Assembly (NCBI RefSeq): GCF_947496485.1
Contig: NZ_CANMCZ010000001.1
Span: forward strand, 1,049,596-1,113,595
From: an uncultured Winogradskyella sp.
Lineage (GTDB): Bacteria > Bacteroidota > Bacteroidia > Flavobacteriales > Flavobacteriaceae
DNA: 64,000 bases
Reading direction: 5' to 3'
In this document: positions 43,642 through 51,210 of the stretch, one piece after another
Layout of the letters: each line of letters starts with the position of its first letter
Position numbering within the stretch: the first letter of the stretch is position 1
Made by a program: the position numbers and the translations under genes
The notes under the pieces: generated by a model
Seen by the model: only the letters and a program-made list of their open reading frames with translations
What the model was told of the DNA's origin: nothing
Databases searched by the model: none

Positions 43642-43649
43642 CAAAGATA
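43642..43649 (-). promoter_or_regulatory. predicted -7 element of gdhA
   Basis: The minus strand reads TATCTTTG, an exact TAnnTTTG match, 36 bp before the ATG at 43605. Confidence 0.65.
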
Positions 43650-43785
43650 CATTATCTATAAAAATAACCGTTTATAATTTTTATATTCTCAATAATTATT
43701 TTACTCATTGCTAATTGTTGAATTCTTAAAAAAATAATAATTTATGCATTTTATCCGTTTTATTTGGTAGTTCGTCGAGTTTTTA

Positions 43786-43793
43786 TATATTTG
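43786..43793 (+). promoter_or_regulatory. predicted -7 element of the THC0290_0291 family gene
   Basis: TATATTTG matches TAnnTTTG, 29 bp before the ATG at 43823. Confidence 0.6.
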
Positions 43794-43822
43794 CTCGGTA
43801 AAAGACCCCAATTTAAAATCAA

Positions 43823-44632
43823 ATGATAGTAAACATAAAAAAACTAATTATTCCTTTTGCATTGCTATTATCAGTGCAAATAAGTTATGCCCAACTAGGC
43901 TTTTCGCATGAGATAGGTGTAATTGCTGGACCTTTAGCATACCAATCTGATTTTGGTGTTCGCTATGATTTTGAAACTAATGCTGGAAATACAGGAATTG
44001 GTGTTGGTGTTATACATTATATCAACTTTGCCTATCGTGCAGATTGTAACTGTTATACAACAGACAAGTACTTCAATGATCATTTTAAACTAAGAAGTGA
44101 AATTTCTTGGAATAAAACAACGCTTGAACATTTTGGAGAATGGGTAGATCCTGACATGACTTCTCCTAATGCTGATCGTCTAAGAGGTCATACTGGTGAA
44201 GCTGAAAATTGGGATATTGGTATGCAAATGGAATATTTCCCTAGAAGTATTAGGGCCTTTGCTGCTGGTTCTTATGCCTTTGCCCCTTTTGTTAGTTTAG
44301 GAGCTCATTATGTATCCTATAGTCCTAGTGTATATACTAATTATGTAAACCCATCTAGTCCAGGTGATGTTGGAAATATTGAAATACCGAGTAATTTTTA
44401 TACGCGTTGGGAACCTGGTTCTGTAAGTGACATGAGTGGTTCTACATGGTCTATAGTAAGTAGTATTGGAACGAGATATAAGCTTACTATACTTTCGGAT
44501 TTAATGGTAGATTTAAGATTTCAATACTTTTTTAGCGACTTTACCGATGGTTTAGACCACCAATTACCTTCCAATAAGGCAAACGATTGGTTAGTTTGGT
44601 TAAACTTTGGTTATATCTATTATCTAGACTAA
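43823..44632 (+). CDS. THC0290_0291 family outer-membrane protein, unknown function
   Basis: A 269-residue protein with a signal peptide ending SYAQ (about residue 23). The mature part opens GFSHEIGVIAGPLAYQSDFG and continues with alternating hydrophobic strands. YRADCNCYTT with two close cysteines, and FKLRSEISWNKTTLEHFG, match a family confined to Bacteroidota that I know as THC0290_0291. Its last strand (WLNFGYIYYLD) looks like a barrel end, so an outer-membrane beta-barrel is likely. No function is known. It is a stand-alone unit with a good promoter and a strong terminator. Confidence 0.75.
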   Translation: MIVNIKKLIIPFALLLSVQISYAQLGFSHEIGVIAGPLAYQSDFGVRYDFETNAGNTGIGVGVIHYINFAYRADCNCYTTDKYFNDHFKLRSEISWNKTTLEHFGEWVDPDMTSPNADRLRGHTGEAENWDIGMQMEYFPRSIRAFAAGSYAFAPFVSLGAHYVSYSPSVYTNYVNPSSPGDVGNIEIPSNFYTRWEPGSVSDMSGSTWSIVSSIGTRYKLTILSDLMVDLRFQYFFSDFTDGLDHQLPSNKANDWLVWLNFGYIYYLD

Positions 44633-44652
44633 GATTTTAAAATAAAACTTAT

Positions 44653-44686
44653 AAAAAAGACCAAATCACTTGATTTGGTCTTTTTT
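44653..44686. terminator. bidirectional terminator between the THC0290_0291 gene and metB
   Basis: Perfect 16-bp arms (A6 then GACCAAATCA; TGATTTGGTC then T6) with a 2-nt nominal loop. Confidence 0.93.
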
Positions 44687-44703
44687 ATTATTCAAGATTT
44701 AAA

Positions 44704-45843
44704 TTATCCTATCGCTTGTTTTAAATCAGCAATTAAATCGTCTATATCTTCGATTCCAATGCTTAGTCTGATTAGAGAATCAACAACTCCTGTTTTTTCT
44801 CGTTCTTCTTTAGGAATACTAGCATGAGTCATACTTGCTGGATGACCTGCTAAAGATTCTACTCCGCCTAAAGATTCTGCTAAAGTGAATACTTTAAGAT
44901 TTTCAACAATTTTAATAGCTTCTTCATAATTATTCCCTTTTGTAGTAAAAGAGACCATTCCACCAAAACCATTCATTTGAGATTTTGCAACTTCATAACT
45001 TTTATGATTTTTAAAACCTGGCCAATAGACGTTTTCGATTTTTGGATGACTAGCCAAATACTCTGCCACAGCTTTTCCGTTTTCGCAATGACGTTGCATA
45101 CGAATATGTAATGTTTTTATGCCTCTTAAAGCTAAAAATGAATCTTGAGGACCACATACTGCACCACTTGCATTTTGAATAAAATATAATTGATCCGCCA
45201 ACTCTTTATCTTTTACAATTAAAGCACCCATTACTAAATCGCTATGACCTCCAAGATATTTAGTTACTGAGTGCATTACAATATCAGCTCCCATATCCAA
45301 TGGTTGTTGTAAATACGGAGTAGCAAACGTATTATCTACAGCTAACAAAACATTATGCTTTTTAGCAATTTTAGAAGTTGCCATAATATCAATAATATTC
45401 ATCATTGGATTGGTCGGAGTCTCTACCCAAATCAACTTAGTATCTGGTGTAATGTACTCTTCAATATGACTAGCATTATTCATTCCGATAAAATGAAATT
45501 TTATTCCAAATCTTTCATATATCTTAGTAAATAAACGATAAGTTCCTCCATATAGATCATTAGTAGATACCACTTCATCACCTGGCTCTAATAATTTTAA
45601 AACTGCATCAATTGCTGCTAAACCAGAACCAAAAGCCAAACCATGGTTACCATTTTCTATACTGGCTAAAGCATTTTCTAATGCACTACGTGTTGGGTTG
45701 TGCGTTCTAGAATATTCATAGCCCTTATGACCTCCAGGAGTAGATTGCGCATAGGTTGATGTTTGATAAATTGGAGGCATTACTGAACCATAAGCCGGAT
45801 CGTGTTTTTGCCCTCCGTGAATTGTTTTTGTATTAAATTTCAT
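44704..45843 (-). CDS. cystathionine gamma-synthase type PLP enzyme
   Basis: A 379-residue Cys/Met-metabolism PLP enzyme. PLP is held by Lys195 ([12 protein letters not shown]); other family marks are [34 protein letters not shown] [11 protein letters not shown], and [18 protein letters not shown] near the C-terminus. The sequence is closest in pattern to MetB (cystathionine from an activated homoserine ester plus cysteine). Cystathionine gamma-lyase and methionine gamma-lyase share these motifs, so the exact reaction is inferred. It is a single gene with its own -7 element, divergent from the DUF3298 lipoprotein gene. Confidence 0.88.
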   Translation of the reverse strand: MKFNTKTIHGGQKHDPAYGSVMPPIYQTSTYAQSTPGGHKGYEYSRTHNPTRSALENALASIENGNHGLAFGSGLAAIDAVLKLLEPGDEVVSTNDLYGGTYRLFTKIYERFGIKFHFIGMNNASHIEEYITPDTKLIWVETPTNPMMNIIDIMATSKIAKKHNVLLAVDNTFATPYLQQPLDMGADIVMHSVTKYLGGHSDLVMGALIVKDKELADQLYFIQNASGAVCGPQDSFLALRGIKTLHIRMQRHCENGKAVAEYLASHPKIENVYWPGFKNHKSYEVAKSQMNGFGGMVSFTTKGNNYEEAIKIVENLKVFTLAESLGGVESLAGHPASMTHASIPKEEREKTGVVDSLIRLSIGIEDIDDLIADLKQAIG

Positions 45844-45878
45844 AATCGAATAGAATAATAGCCTTCTTTATTGAACAA

Positions 45879-45886
45879 CAAATTTA
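45879..45886 (-). promoter_or_regulatory. predicted -7 element of the cystathionine gamma-synthase gene
   Basis: The minus strand reads TAAATTTG, a TAnnTTTG match, 35 bp upstream of the start codon. Confidence 0.5.
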
Positions 45887-45934
45887 ATCGATAATTCGTT
45901 CCATTCATTCAATTCTATATAATACCTTTAATGA

Positions 45935-46678
45935 ATGTTTAACATAACCTTCTCTGTCTTGAAACAACTAAGACCTTTTTTGATTTTTGTAATTGTTTTA
46001 AATTCATGTACCTCAGAATTTAAACCTGCCACATTTGAAACTATTTCTATTGAAGAATCCTTTGAAGCTGATATTACAGCTATGTATAATAAAGCGTCTG
46101 GAAACAGCGACCTTGGTAATACCATTAACAGTACAATTGAAAAAGCTATAATTAACACGCTTAGTACTCCTGAAAATAATGAAGTCATAAAAGAGGCTTT
46201 AAATGACTTTAATTCAGACTATATTAAATTCAAAAAGGATTTTCCAGAGGAATCTGAACCTGTTTGGGAATTACACATTGAAACTGAAAAAACTTTTCAA
46301 TCTGAAGAAGTTATTACTATAGCAATTAGCACCTATGAATTTAAAGGCGGTGCTCACGGCAATGACAAGATTATATTCCTCAATTTAGATGCTAAATCTG
46401 GTAGAGTACTAAACCAAAAAGATATTATTGAAAACGAAGCCGACTTTAAAAAATTAGCTCAAAGTCATTTTATAAACGCTTTAGAAGCTGAAGTCAAAAA
46501 CCTAAAAATAGAAGACTTCTTTTTTGGCAAACCCTTTCAACTACCAGAAAATATTGGATTTACTGATGATGGATTAGTTTTACTATATAATGTATATGAA
46601 GTGGCTTCTTTTGAACAAGGATACACTGAGTTTGTTATCCCGTTTGAAGAGATTGAATCCTATTTAAAGGTCAACTAA
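45935..46678 (+). CDS. DUF4163/DUF3298 (RsiV-like) lipoprotein
   Basis: A 247-residue lipoprotein with the lipobox ending at Cys25 (VLNSC). The mature part has a PdaC/DUF4163-like region (about 30-130) followed by the DUF3298/RsiV-like domain with the hallmark TYEFKGGAHGND and NLDAKSGRVLNQKDI, and the end VIPFEEIESYL. In Bacillus, RsiV binds lysozyme, but here there is no sigma factor or membrane anchor besides the lipid, so a similar role is unproved. Its last 15 bases overlap the 3' end of the convergent antiporter gene. Confidence 0.8.
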   Translation: MFNITFSVLKQLRPFLIFVIVLNSCTSEFKPATFETISIEESFEADITAMYNKASGNSDLGNTINSTIEKAIINTLSTPENNEVIKEALNDFNSDYIKFKKDFPEESEPVWELHIETEKTFQSEEVITIAISTYEFKGGAHGNDKIIFLNLDAKSGRVLNQKDIIENEADFKKLAQSHFINALEAEVKNLKIEDFFFGKPFQLPENIGFTDDGLVLLYNVYEVASFEQGYTEFVIPFEEIESYLKVN

Positions 46679-47923
46679 ACCGCTTTTCTTTGTTAATCGT
46701 TTTATAATAGGCCCAACGGTCAATCCTTGACCGACAATAGAAACCACAACAACGACATAAGTAATTACTAAAAACAACTCTCTATGCATTTCGTTGGTTA
46801 AACTCAGTGCTAAGGCAATTGAAATTCCTCCTCGTAAACCTCCCCAAGTCATTATTAAATTTGTTTTAGGCACAAAATCTAATCGTTTTGAAAAGAATTT
46901 AATGGGTAACCACAAAGAGATATAACGACATATAAGGATTATCGGAATTGCCAATAGACCAGCATAAATATATTTTCCTTCTAGTGTTAGTAAGAGCATT
47001 TCCATACCTATCATTACAAACAGAACGGTGTTTAGTAAGACATCTATGAGCTCCCAAAATTTATCTACGTAAGCTTCAGTGGTTTCAGACATTGCTGAAT
47101 CTCTAACTGTGTCATTTCCAACAATAAGACCCGCGGTCACCATAGCTAAAGGTGCGGACAGATGAAACTTGTGAGCTAGCATAGTACCTCCCATAACAGT
47201 AGCTAAAGTTAAAATCACTTCAATTTCGTAATTATCAATAGATTTCATTAGGCGATAAGTTATCCAACCTAGAAAAAGACCTAACACTATACCACCAATA
47301 ACTTCTTGACCAAATAAAGTTGCAATATCAGAAAACTCAATTGCAGCGTCTGGTTTTGCTGCAATAGCAAAAATGGTTAAAAATACGACCACACCTACTC
47401 CATCATTAAATAATGACTCACCCACAATTTTAGTTTCCAATTTTTTTGGAGCTCCAGCTTTTTTTAATATTCCCAATACAGCGATAGGATCTGTAGGAGA
47501 AATTAAAGCACCAAATAATAGGCAATAGATTAAATTGACGCTTAGTCCCATCAATTGCAAAATATAAAACATAACAATACCTACTAAGAAAGTAGAGGTT
47601 AAAACACCTAAAGTCGCAAAAGCCAAAATGGGGCCTCTTTGAATTTTTAATTGATTAAAGTTTGTGTGTAGAGCACCTGCAAAAAGTAAAAAGCTAAGCA
47701 TTATGTCTAAAAGAACAGTTTTAAAATCAATCATTCCTATAAATTCTCGTTCCCTAATTAACAAGGTGTCATCAAACTGCGCAATACCTACTATTACAAC
47801 AGTAAAAACAATGGTAATTAACATTAAGCCAATAGTAATAGGCAGTTTTAAAAACCGAACATTGATATAACCAAATGCAGCAGATAAAACGATAAGAATA
47901 GTAGCTATTGAGTAGTAATCCAT
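46664..47923 (-). CDS. Na+/H+ (cation:proton) antiporter, CPA1 type
   Basis: A 419-residue inner-membrane transporter of about twelve hydrophobic helices. Family marks are FLLFAGALHTNF, the SPTDPIAVL segment (Asp145), and the ion-binding pair Asn173-Asp174 in ESLFNDGVGVVVF. It exchanges Na+ or another monovalent cation for protons, serving pH and salt balance, which fits a marine host. No cytoplasmic regulatory domain is attached. There is no intergenic space to the convergent DUF3298 gene, which it overlaps. Confidence 0.93.
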   Translation of the reverse strand: MDYYSIATILIVLSAAFGYINVRFLKLPITIGLMLITIVFTVVIVGIAQFDDTLLIREREFIGMIDFKTVLLDIMLSFLLFAGALHTNFNQLKIQRGPILAFATLGVLTSTFLVGIVMFYILQLMGLSVNLIYCLLFGALISPTDPIAVLGILKKAGAPKKLETKIVGESLFNDGVGVVVFLTIFAIAAKPDAAIEFSDIATLFGQEVIGGIVLGLFLGWITYRLMKSIDNYEIEVILTLATVMGGTMLAHKFHLSAPLAMVTAGLIVGNDTVRDSAMSETTEAYVDKFWELIDVLLNTVLFVMIGMEMLLLTLEGKYIYAGLLAIPIILICRYISLWLPIKFFSKRLDFVPKTNLIMTWGGLRGGISIALALSLTNEMHRELFLVITYVVVVVSIVGQGLTVGPIIKRLTKKSGLVDL

Positions 47924-48012
47924 GTAGTAAGTGATTTATTTTCGCTAAAATAAACTATTTCTGTCTGTTATAATAAATATTTTAAATAACTGATTATCAA
48001 TAATTTATTCAA

Positions 48013-48059
48013 TTACAAACGACTACAAACATTTACAAACGAATTTAAACAGGTAACAA
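48013..48059. repeat. 10-bp-phased TACAAAC repeats upstream of ssb
   Basis: TACAAAC occurs at 48013, 48023 and 48033, exactly 10 bp apart. Degenerate copies TTTAAAC (48043) and TAACAAC (48053) keep the phase. One helical turn per unit suggests a multimeric protein-binding site. It is 92 bp before the ssb start. Confidence 0.6.
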
Positions 48060-48150
48060 CCGAATAATATTTGTAAGTCATCACATCTTTGCAATGTCGA
48101 AACATAAGAACTCGATAGTATTAACTGTTTAACACTAAAAATTTAAAGAC

Positions 48151-48483
48151 ATGAACACATTAAGAAACAAAGTACAGTTGATTGGTAACTTAGGAAATGA
48201 TCCAGAAATCATCAATTTAGAGTCAGGTAAAACTTTAGCAAAATTTGCAATTGCTACCAACGAAAGCTACAAAAATGCACAAGGAGAAAAAGTAACAGAT
48301 ACGCAATGGCATAATATTGTTGCTTGGGGGAAAACCGCTCAGATTATAGAGAAATATGTTGGTAAAGGAAAAGAAGTAGCGATTGAAGGAAAACTAACCA
48401 CACGTTCTTGGGAAGACAAAGATGGTATGAAACGCTACATTACTGAAGTTGTTTGTAGTGAACTTTTAATGCTTGGGAAATAA
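48151..48483 (+). CDS. ssb: single-stranded DNA-binding protein, tail-less
   Basis: A 110-residue SSB consisting of only the OB-fold (NKVQLIGNLGNDPEI, LAKFAIATNESYKN, TQWHNIVAWGKTAQI, KGKEVAIEGKLTTRSW). The protein ends right after the fold, at LLMLGK, and lacks both the Gly/Gln-rich linker and the acidic tip (DDDLPF-like) through which ordinary SSB recruits partners. It is therefore probably an accessory SSB, and a second full-length ssb should exist elsewhere. The gene has its own upstream region with phased repeats and a near-consensus CATCTTTG, followed by a strong bidirectional terminator. Confidence 0.93.
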   Translation: MNTLRNKVQLIGNLGNDPEIINLESGKTLAKFAIATNESYKNAQGEKVTDTQWHNIVAWGKTAQIIEKYVGKGKEVAIEGKLTTRSWEDKDGMKRYITEVVCSELLMLGK

Positions 48484-48490
48484 TAGAAAG

Positions 48491-48527
48491 AAAATGAGAT
48501 AGTGAAATAATTTCACTATCTCATTTT
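48491..48527. terminator. bidirectional terminator between ssb and the polysaccharide operon
   Basis: Perfect 17-bp arms (48491-48507 and 48511-48527) with loop TAA, A-rich left flank and T-rich right flank. It ends both ssb and the minus-strand operon, whose last stop codon it overlaps. Confidence 0.93.
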
Positions 48528-49357
48528 TATTTATTAGCTAGTTTAAATTCTACATAAACAGGCATATGGTCAGATGGATATTGCAAGTTCCAATTATCAC
48601 TTAAAACTGCATATTTATCAACCTCAATATCTTTGCTAACAAAAGTATAATCTATTCGTCTAGTCACAGGTTTATCAAAATGAAAACCGTTAAAAGTTCC
48701 TTCAGGTCCAAACGAAATTTTTGCCATTTCTTTTGAATCATTCAACTCTGTTTTTATACGTTTTATACTATCATGATTTGGTTCCATATTAAAATCCCCA
48801 GTAAGAATAACAGGATCATTATCTGAATTGAGCTCCTTAATTTTATTAATTATTACTGTAACACTATTCTTTCGAGCTTCTTTACCAACATGATCGAAGT
48901 GTGTGTTAAATACCCAAATGGTTTTACCTGAAGCTTTATCTTCTAGTTGGGCATATGTGCAAATTCTGTTACAAACCGCATCCCAACCCATAGAAACTTC
49001 TTTTGGTGTTTCTGATAGCCAAAAAGTACTAGATTGAATAACGTTGAACTTATCCTTTCTATAAAAAATCGCTGAGTATTCACCTTCGTCTTTTCCATCA
49101 TCTCTTCCGACACCAACAAAACTGTATTCTATCAAAAGACTATCTAAATCTTTCATTTGTTTAGGCATTGCTTCTTGCACTCCCAAAATAGCTGGTTCAT
49201 AAAATTTAATTTGATTAGTCAAAAACGTTTTACGATTTTTCCAACTATTTTTTCCTTCTTTAGGATAGTCTAACTTGATATTATAGGTCATTACAGAAAA
49301 ATCTTGAGCCGAGACCAAACTTGTGAAAACTAAATATAGGATGATAAAATACTTCAT
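48527..49357 (-). CDS. endonuclease/exonuclease/phosphatase family protein, exported
   Basis: A 276-residue protein with a signal peptide (about 1-18, LVFTSLVSAQ). The EEP fold is shown by MTYNIKLD, GVQEAMPKQM (metal-binding Glu), NTHFDHVG, TGDFNMEP (catalytic Asp/Asn) and SDHMPVYVEF (catalytic His). It may act on a phosphodiester or phosphate ester outside the cytoplasm. As the last gene of the polysaccharide operon, 2 bp after the GH43-type gene, it may remove a phosphate-linked substituent, but its substrate is unknown. Confidence 0.88.
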   Translation of the reverse strand: MKYFIILYLVFTSLVSAQDFSVMTYNIKLDYPKEGKNSWKNRKTFLTNQIKFYEPAILGVQEAMPKQMKDLDSLLIEYSFVGVGRDDGKDEGEYSAIFYRKDKFNVIQSSTFWLSETPKEVSMGWDAVCNRICTYAQLEDKASGKTIWVFNTHFDHVGKEARKNSVTVIINKIKELNSDNDPVILTGDFNMEPNHDSIKRIKTELNDSKEMAKISFGPEGTFNGFHFDKPVTRRIDYTFVSKDIEVDKYAVLSDNWNLQYPSDHMPVYVEFKLANK

Positions 49358-49359
49358 AA

Positions 49360-51207
49360 TTATTCTATAAATAAAATATCACTTTTAGCTGAAATTCCGT
49401 TTTCATTAAATGCTTCAATAGTAAAATAATATGATGTATCTCTATCTAAAGCACGCATAAAATGCGAATTAATATCGTACACCAACCAGGATTGATAGAG
49501 CTTATCTGGTGTAATTCCCCAACGTATATTATAACCTTGTGCACCTTTTACTACATTCCAAACAAATGAAGCATCTCTGCGGTCTGTTTTTCTTTTTATA
49601 TCAAAACCAGTAACTTTTTCTGGTTTGTCACCTAAACCTAAACCGAATACTCTTATTTCGGACATCGCAAAATTTGCTCCCGGAACTTCTACATTGTTAT
49701 ATTTCACAAATTTTGCATTAACAGGCTCATCTAAAACGATATAAGCGTTTGGCGCATCAATATCACTTTTACTTCTGTCGATAACTGTTTGCCAGTTGAC
49801 ACCGTCTTCTGAAGTTTCAATCGCAAAACGATGTCTTAATCCTTCAACACGCGTGTAAATACCAGATTTGTGATCATGAAAATTGAGTTGTAATGCGTGA
49901 ATTTTTCCAGAATTTTGCATTTCAATGGTAATCCATTGTTTATCATCATTTGTCTCTGCCACCCAAAAGGTCTTAGGGTTTTCGTCTGTTAAGACTTTAG
50001 CTATTATTTGTCCTTTTACATTTGTTTCGGTTGGTAATTCTGTGATTTCTACTTCACTATCATTAGATGTAAACTTCATGATTTGTTTTAAAGATGAAGA
50101 AACCGTTACATTTCCTTTGTAAGACAATAACATCCAACCATTATGTTGTCCTGCTTTTGTAGAGTGATTGGCACCAAAACGTGGATAATCACCATACTCA
50201 GTATTAGAGTACATTAAGCCTTCTTCGTCAAAATAGCTAGGAAACATACATAAACGACGTTCCCACTGCGCGTTAGAAGCTAGTGCCATAGTTGCAAAAT
50301 GCCAGTATTGTCCATTAGTTTGTTTAACCGTTATGCCGTGACCAGCACCATTTGTAAAACCACCTGGTTTAAAACTCATAGGATTATTTTTCATGTATTT
50401 GAAAGGTCCGAGAGGTGTATCTCCAATATAAACACCATCTGCATAGACATTAAACTGTGTGCCTGGTGCTGCATATTGTAAATAATATTTACCATTGTGT
50501 TTGGTAATAGAAGCTCCTTCCATATAACCTTCTTTTAAAGTTGGATGAAAATTGTTTTCACCAAAACGTTCCCAACCATGTTTTTCTTCATCAAGATTAA
50601 TCAGCTCTTTTCTAACTCCGGTTTCTAAAAATCGGTCGTCTTTATTGAGCATTTTCACTCGGATAGGATGTAAGTTAGACGACCCCCAATATAGATACGT
50701 CTTACCATCATCATCAATAAATAATTCCGAGTCCTGAATATTTTTAGATATAGAAGCAGTTGGTGTCCAAGTCCCTTTTTTAGGATCATCTGTGTAAAGA
50801 ATACTGCCATAACCTGCAGGATCACCAGCAAAATAAACCAAAGAATCTTTATAATTAAATGCTGTTGGTGCGTTGCTACCTTCAAAAAACCATTGTTTTG
50901 GTTTGATAAAACCCCAGTTTACTAAATCTGTAGAATGCCAATATCCGAAAGAACGTGTAACGAACATATAGTATTCGCCTTTGAATTCTATAACAGCAGG
51001 ATCAGCACCAGAACGGTAAGATTTATTTTTACTAGAGTTGTAAACCATGTAGGTATAATCTATATCTAATGGGTTGATATAGGTTTGATTATCTTTTTTC
51101 GTTTCTGAATTCTCCTTTGAATTATAATCTTCATCTATGTTCTGTTTTTTATCCGAATTACAAGAAAAAAGAAATGCAAAAGTTAAGAAAAAAAGAAATC
51201 TTTTCAT
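49360..51207 (-). CDS. GH43-type glycoside hydrolase with discoidin and FnIII domains, lipoprotein
   Basis: A 615-residue lipoprotein (Cys16, FLFSC). A five-bladed propeller of the GH43 clan (about 40-345) shows the general-base Asp in SGADPAVIEFKGEYYMF, an Asp in DSELFIDDDGKTYLYWG and the general-acid Glu in YMEGASITKHNGKYYLQY. A F5/8-type C (discoidin, CBM32-like) domain (about 385-525; KTFWVAETNDDKQWITIEM) and an FnIII-like domain (about 530-615) follow. The cell-surface location and carbohydrate-binding module fit polysaccharide attack. The exact glycosidic bond cut cannot be told from the sequence. Operon spacing is 3 bp to the sulfatase gene and 2 bp to the next gene. Confidence 0.85.
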   Translation of the reverse strand: MKRFLFFLTFAFLFSCNSDKKQNIDEDYNSKENSETKKDNQTYINPLDIDYTYMVYNSSKNKSYRSGADPAVIEFKGEYYMFVTRSFGYWHSTDLVNWGFIKPKQWFFEGSNAPTAFNYKDSLVYFAGDPAGYGSILYTDDPKKGTWTPTASISKNIQDSELFIDDDGKTYLYWGSSNLHPIRVKMLNKDDRFLETGVRKELINLDEEKHGWERFGENNFHPTLKEGYMEGASITKHNGKYYLQYAAPGTQFNVYADGVYIGDTPLGPFKYMKNNPMSFKPGGFTNGAGHGITVKQTNGQYWHFATMALASNAQWERRLCMFPSYFDEEGLMYSNTEYGDYPRFGANHSTKAGQHNGWMLLSYKGNVTVSSSLKQIMKFTSNDSEVEITELPTETNVKGQIIAKVLTDENPKTFWVAETNDDKQWITIEMQNSGKIHALQLNFHDHKSGIYTRVEGLRHRFAIETSEDGVNWQTVIDRSKSDIDAPNAYIVLDEPVNAKFVKYNNVEVPGANFAMSEIRVFGLGLGDKPEKVTGFDIKRKTDRRDASFVWNVVKGAQGYNIRWGITPDKLYQSWLVYDINSHFMRALDRDTSYYFTIEAFNENGISAKSDILFIE

Positions 51208-51210
51208 GGT

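Noticed and set aside
45928..46188. 86-residue open frame on the minus strand over the DUF3298 lipoprotein gene
   Set aside because: It lies antisense to a clear lipoprotein gene with family motifs and shows no domain of its own.
48000..48060. Phased TACAAAC repeats as a CRISPR array
   Set aside because: Units are 10 bp without unique spacers and no cas gene is present.
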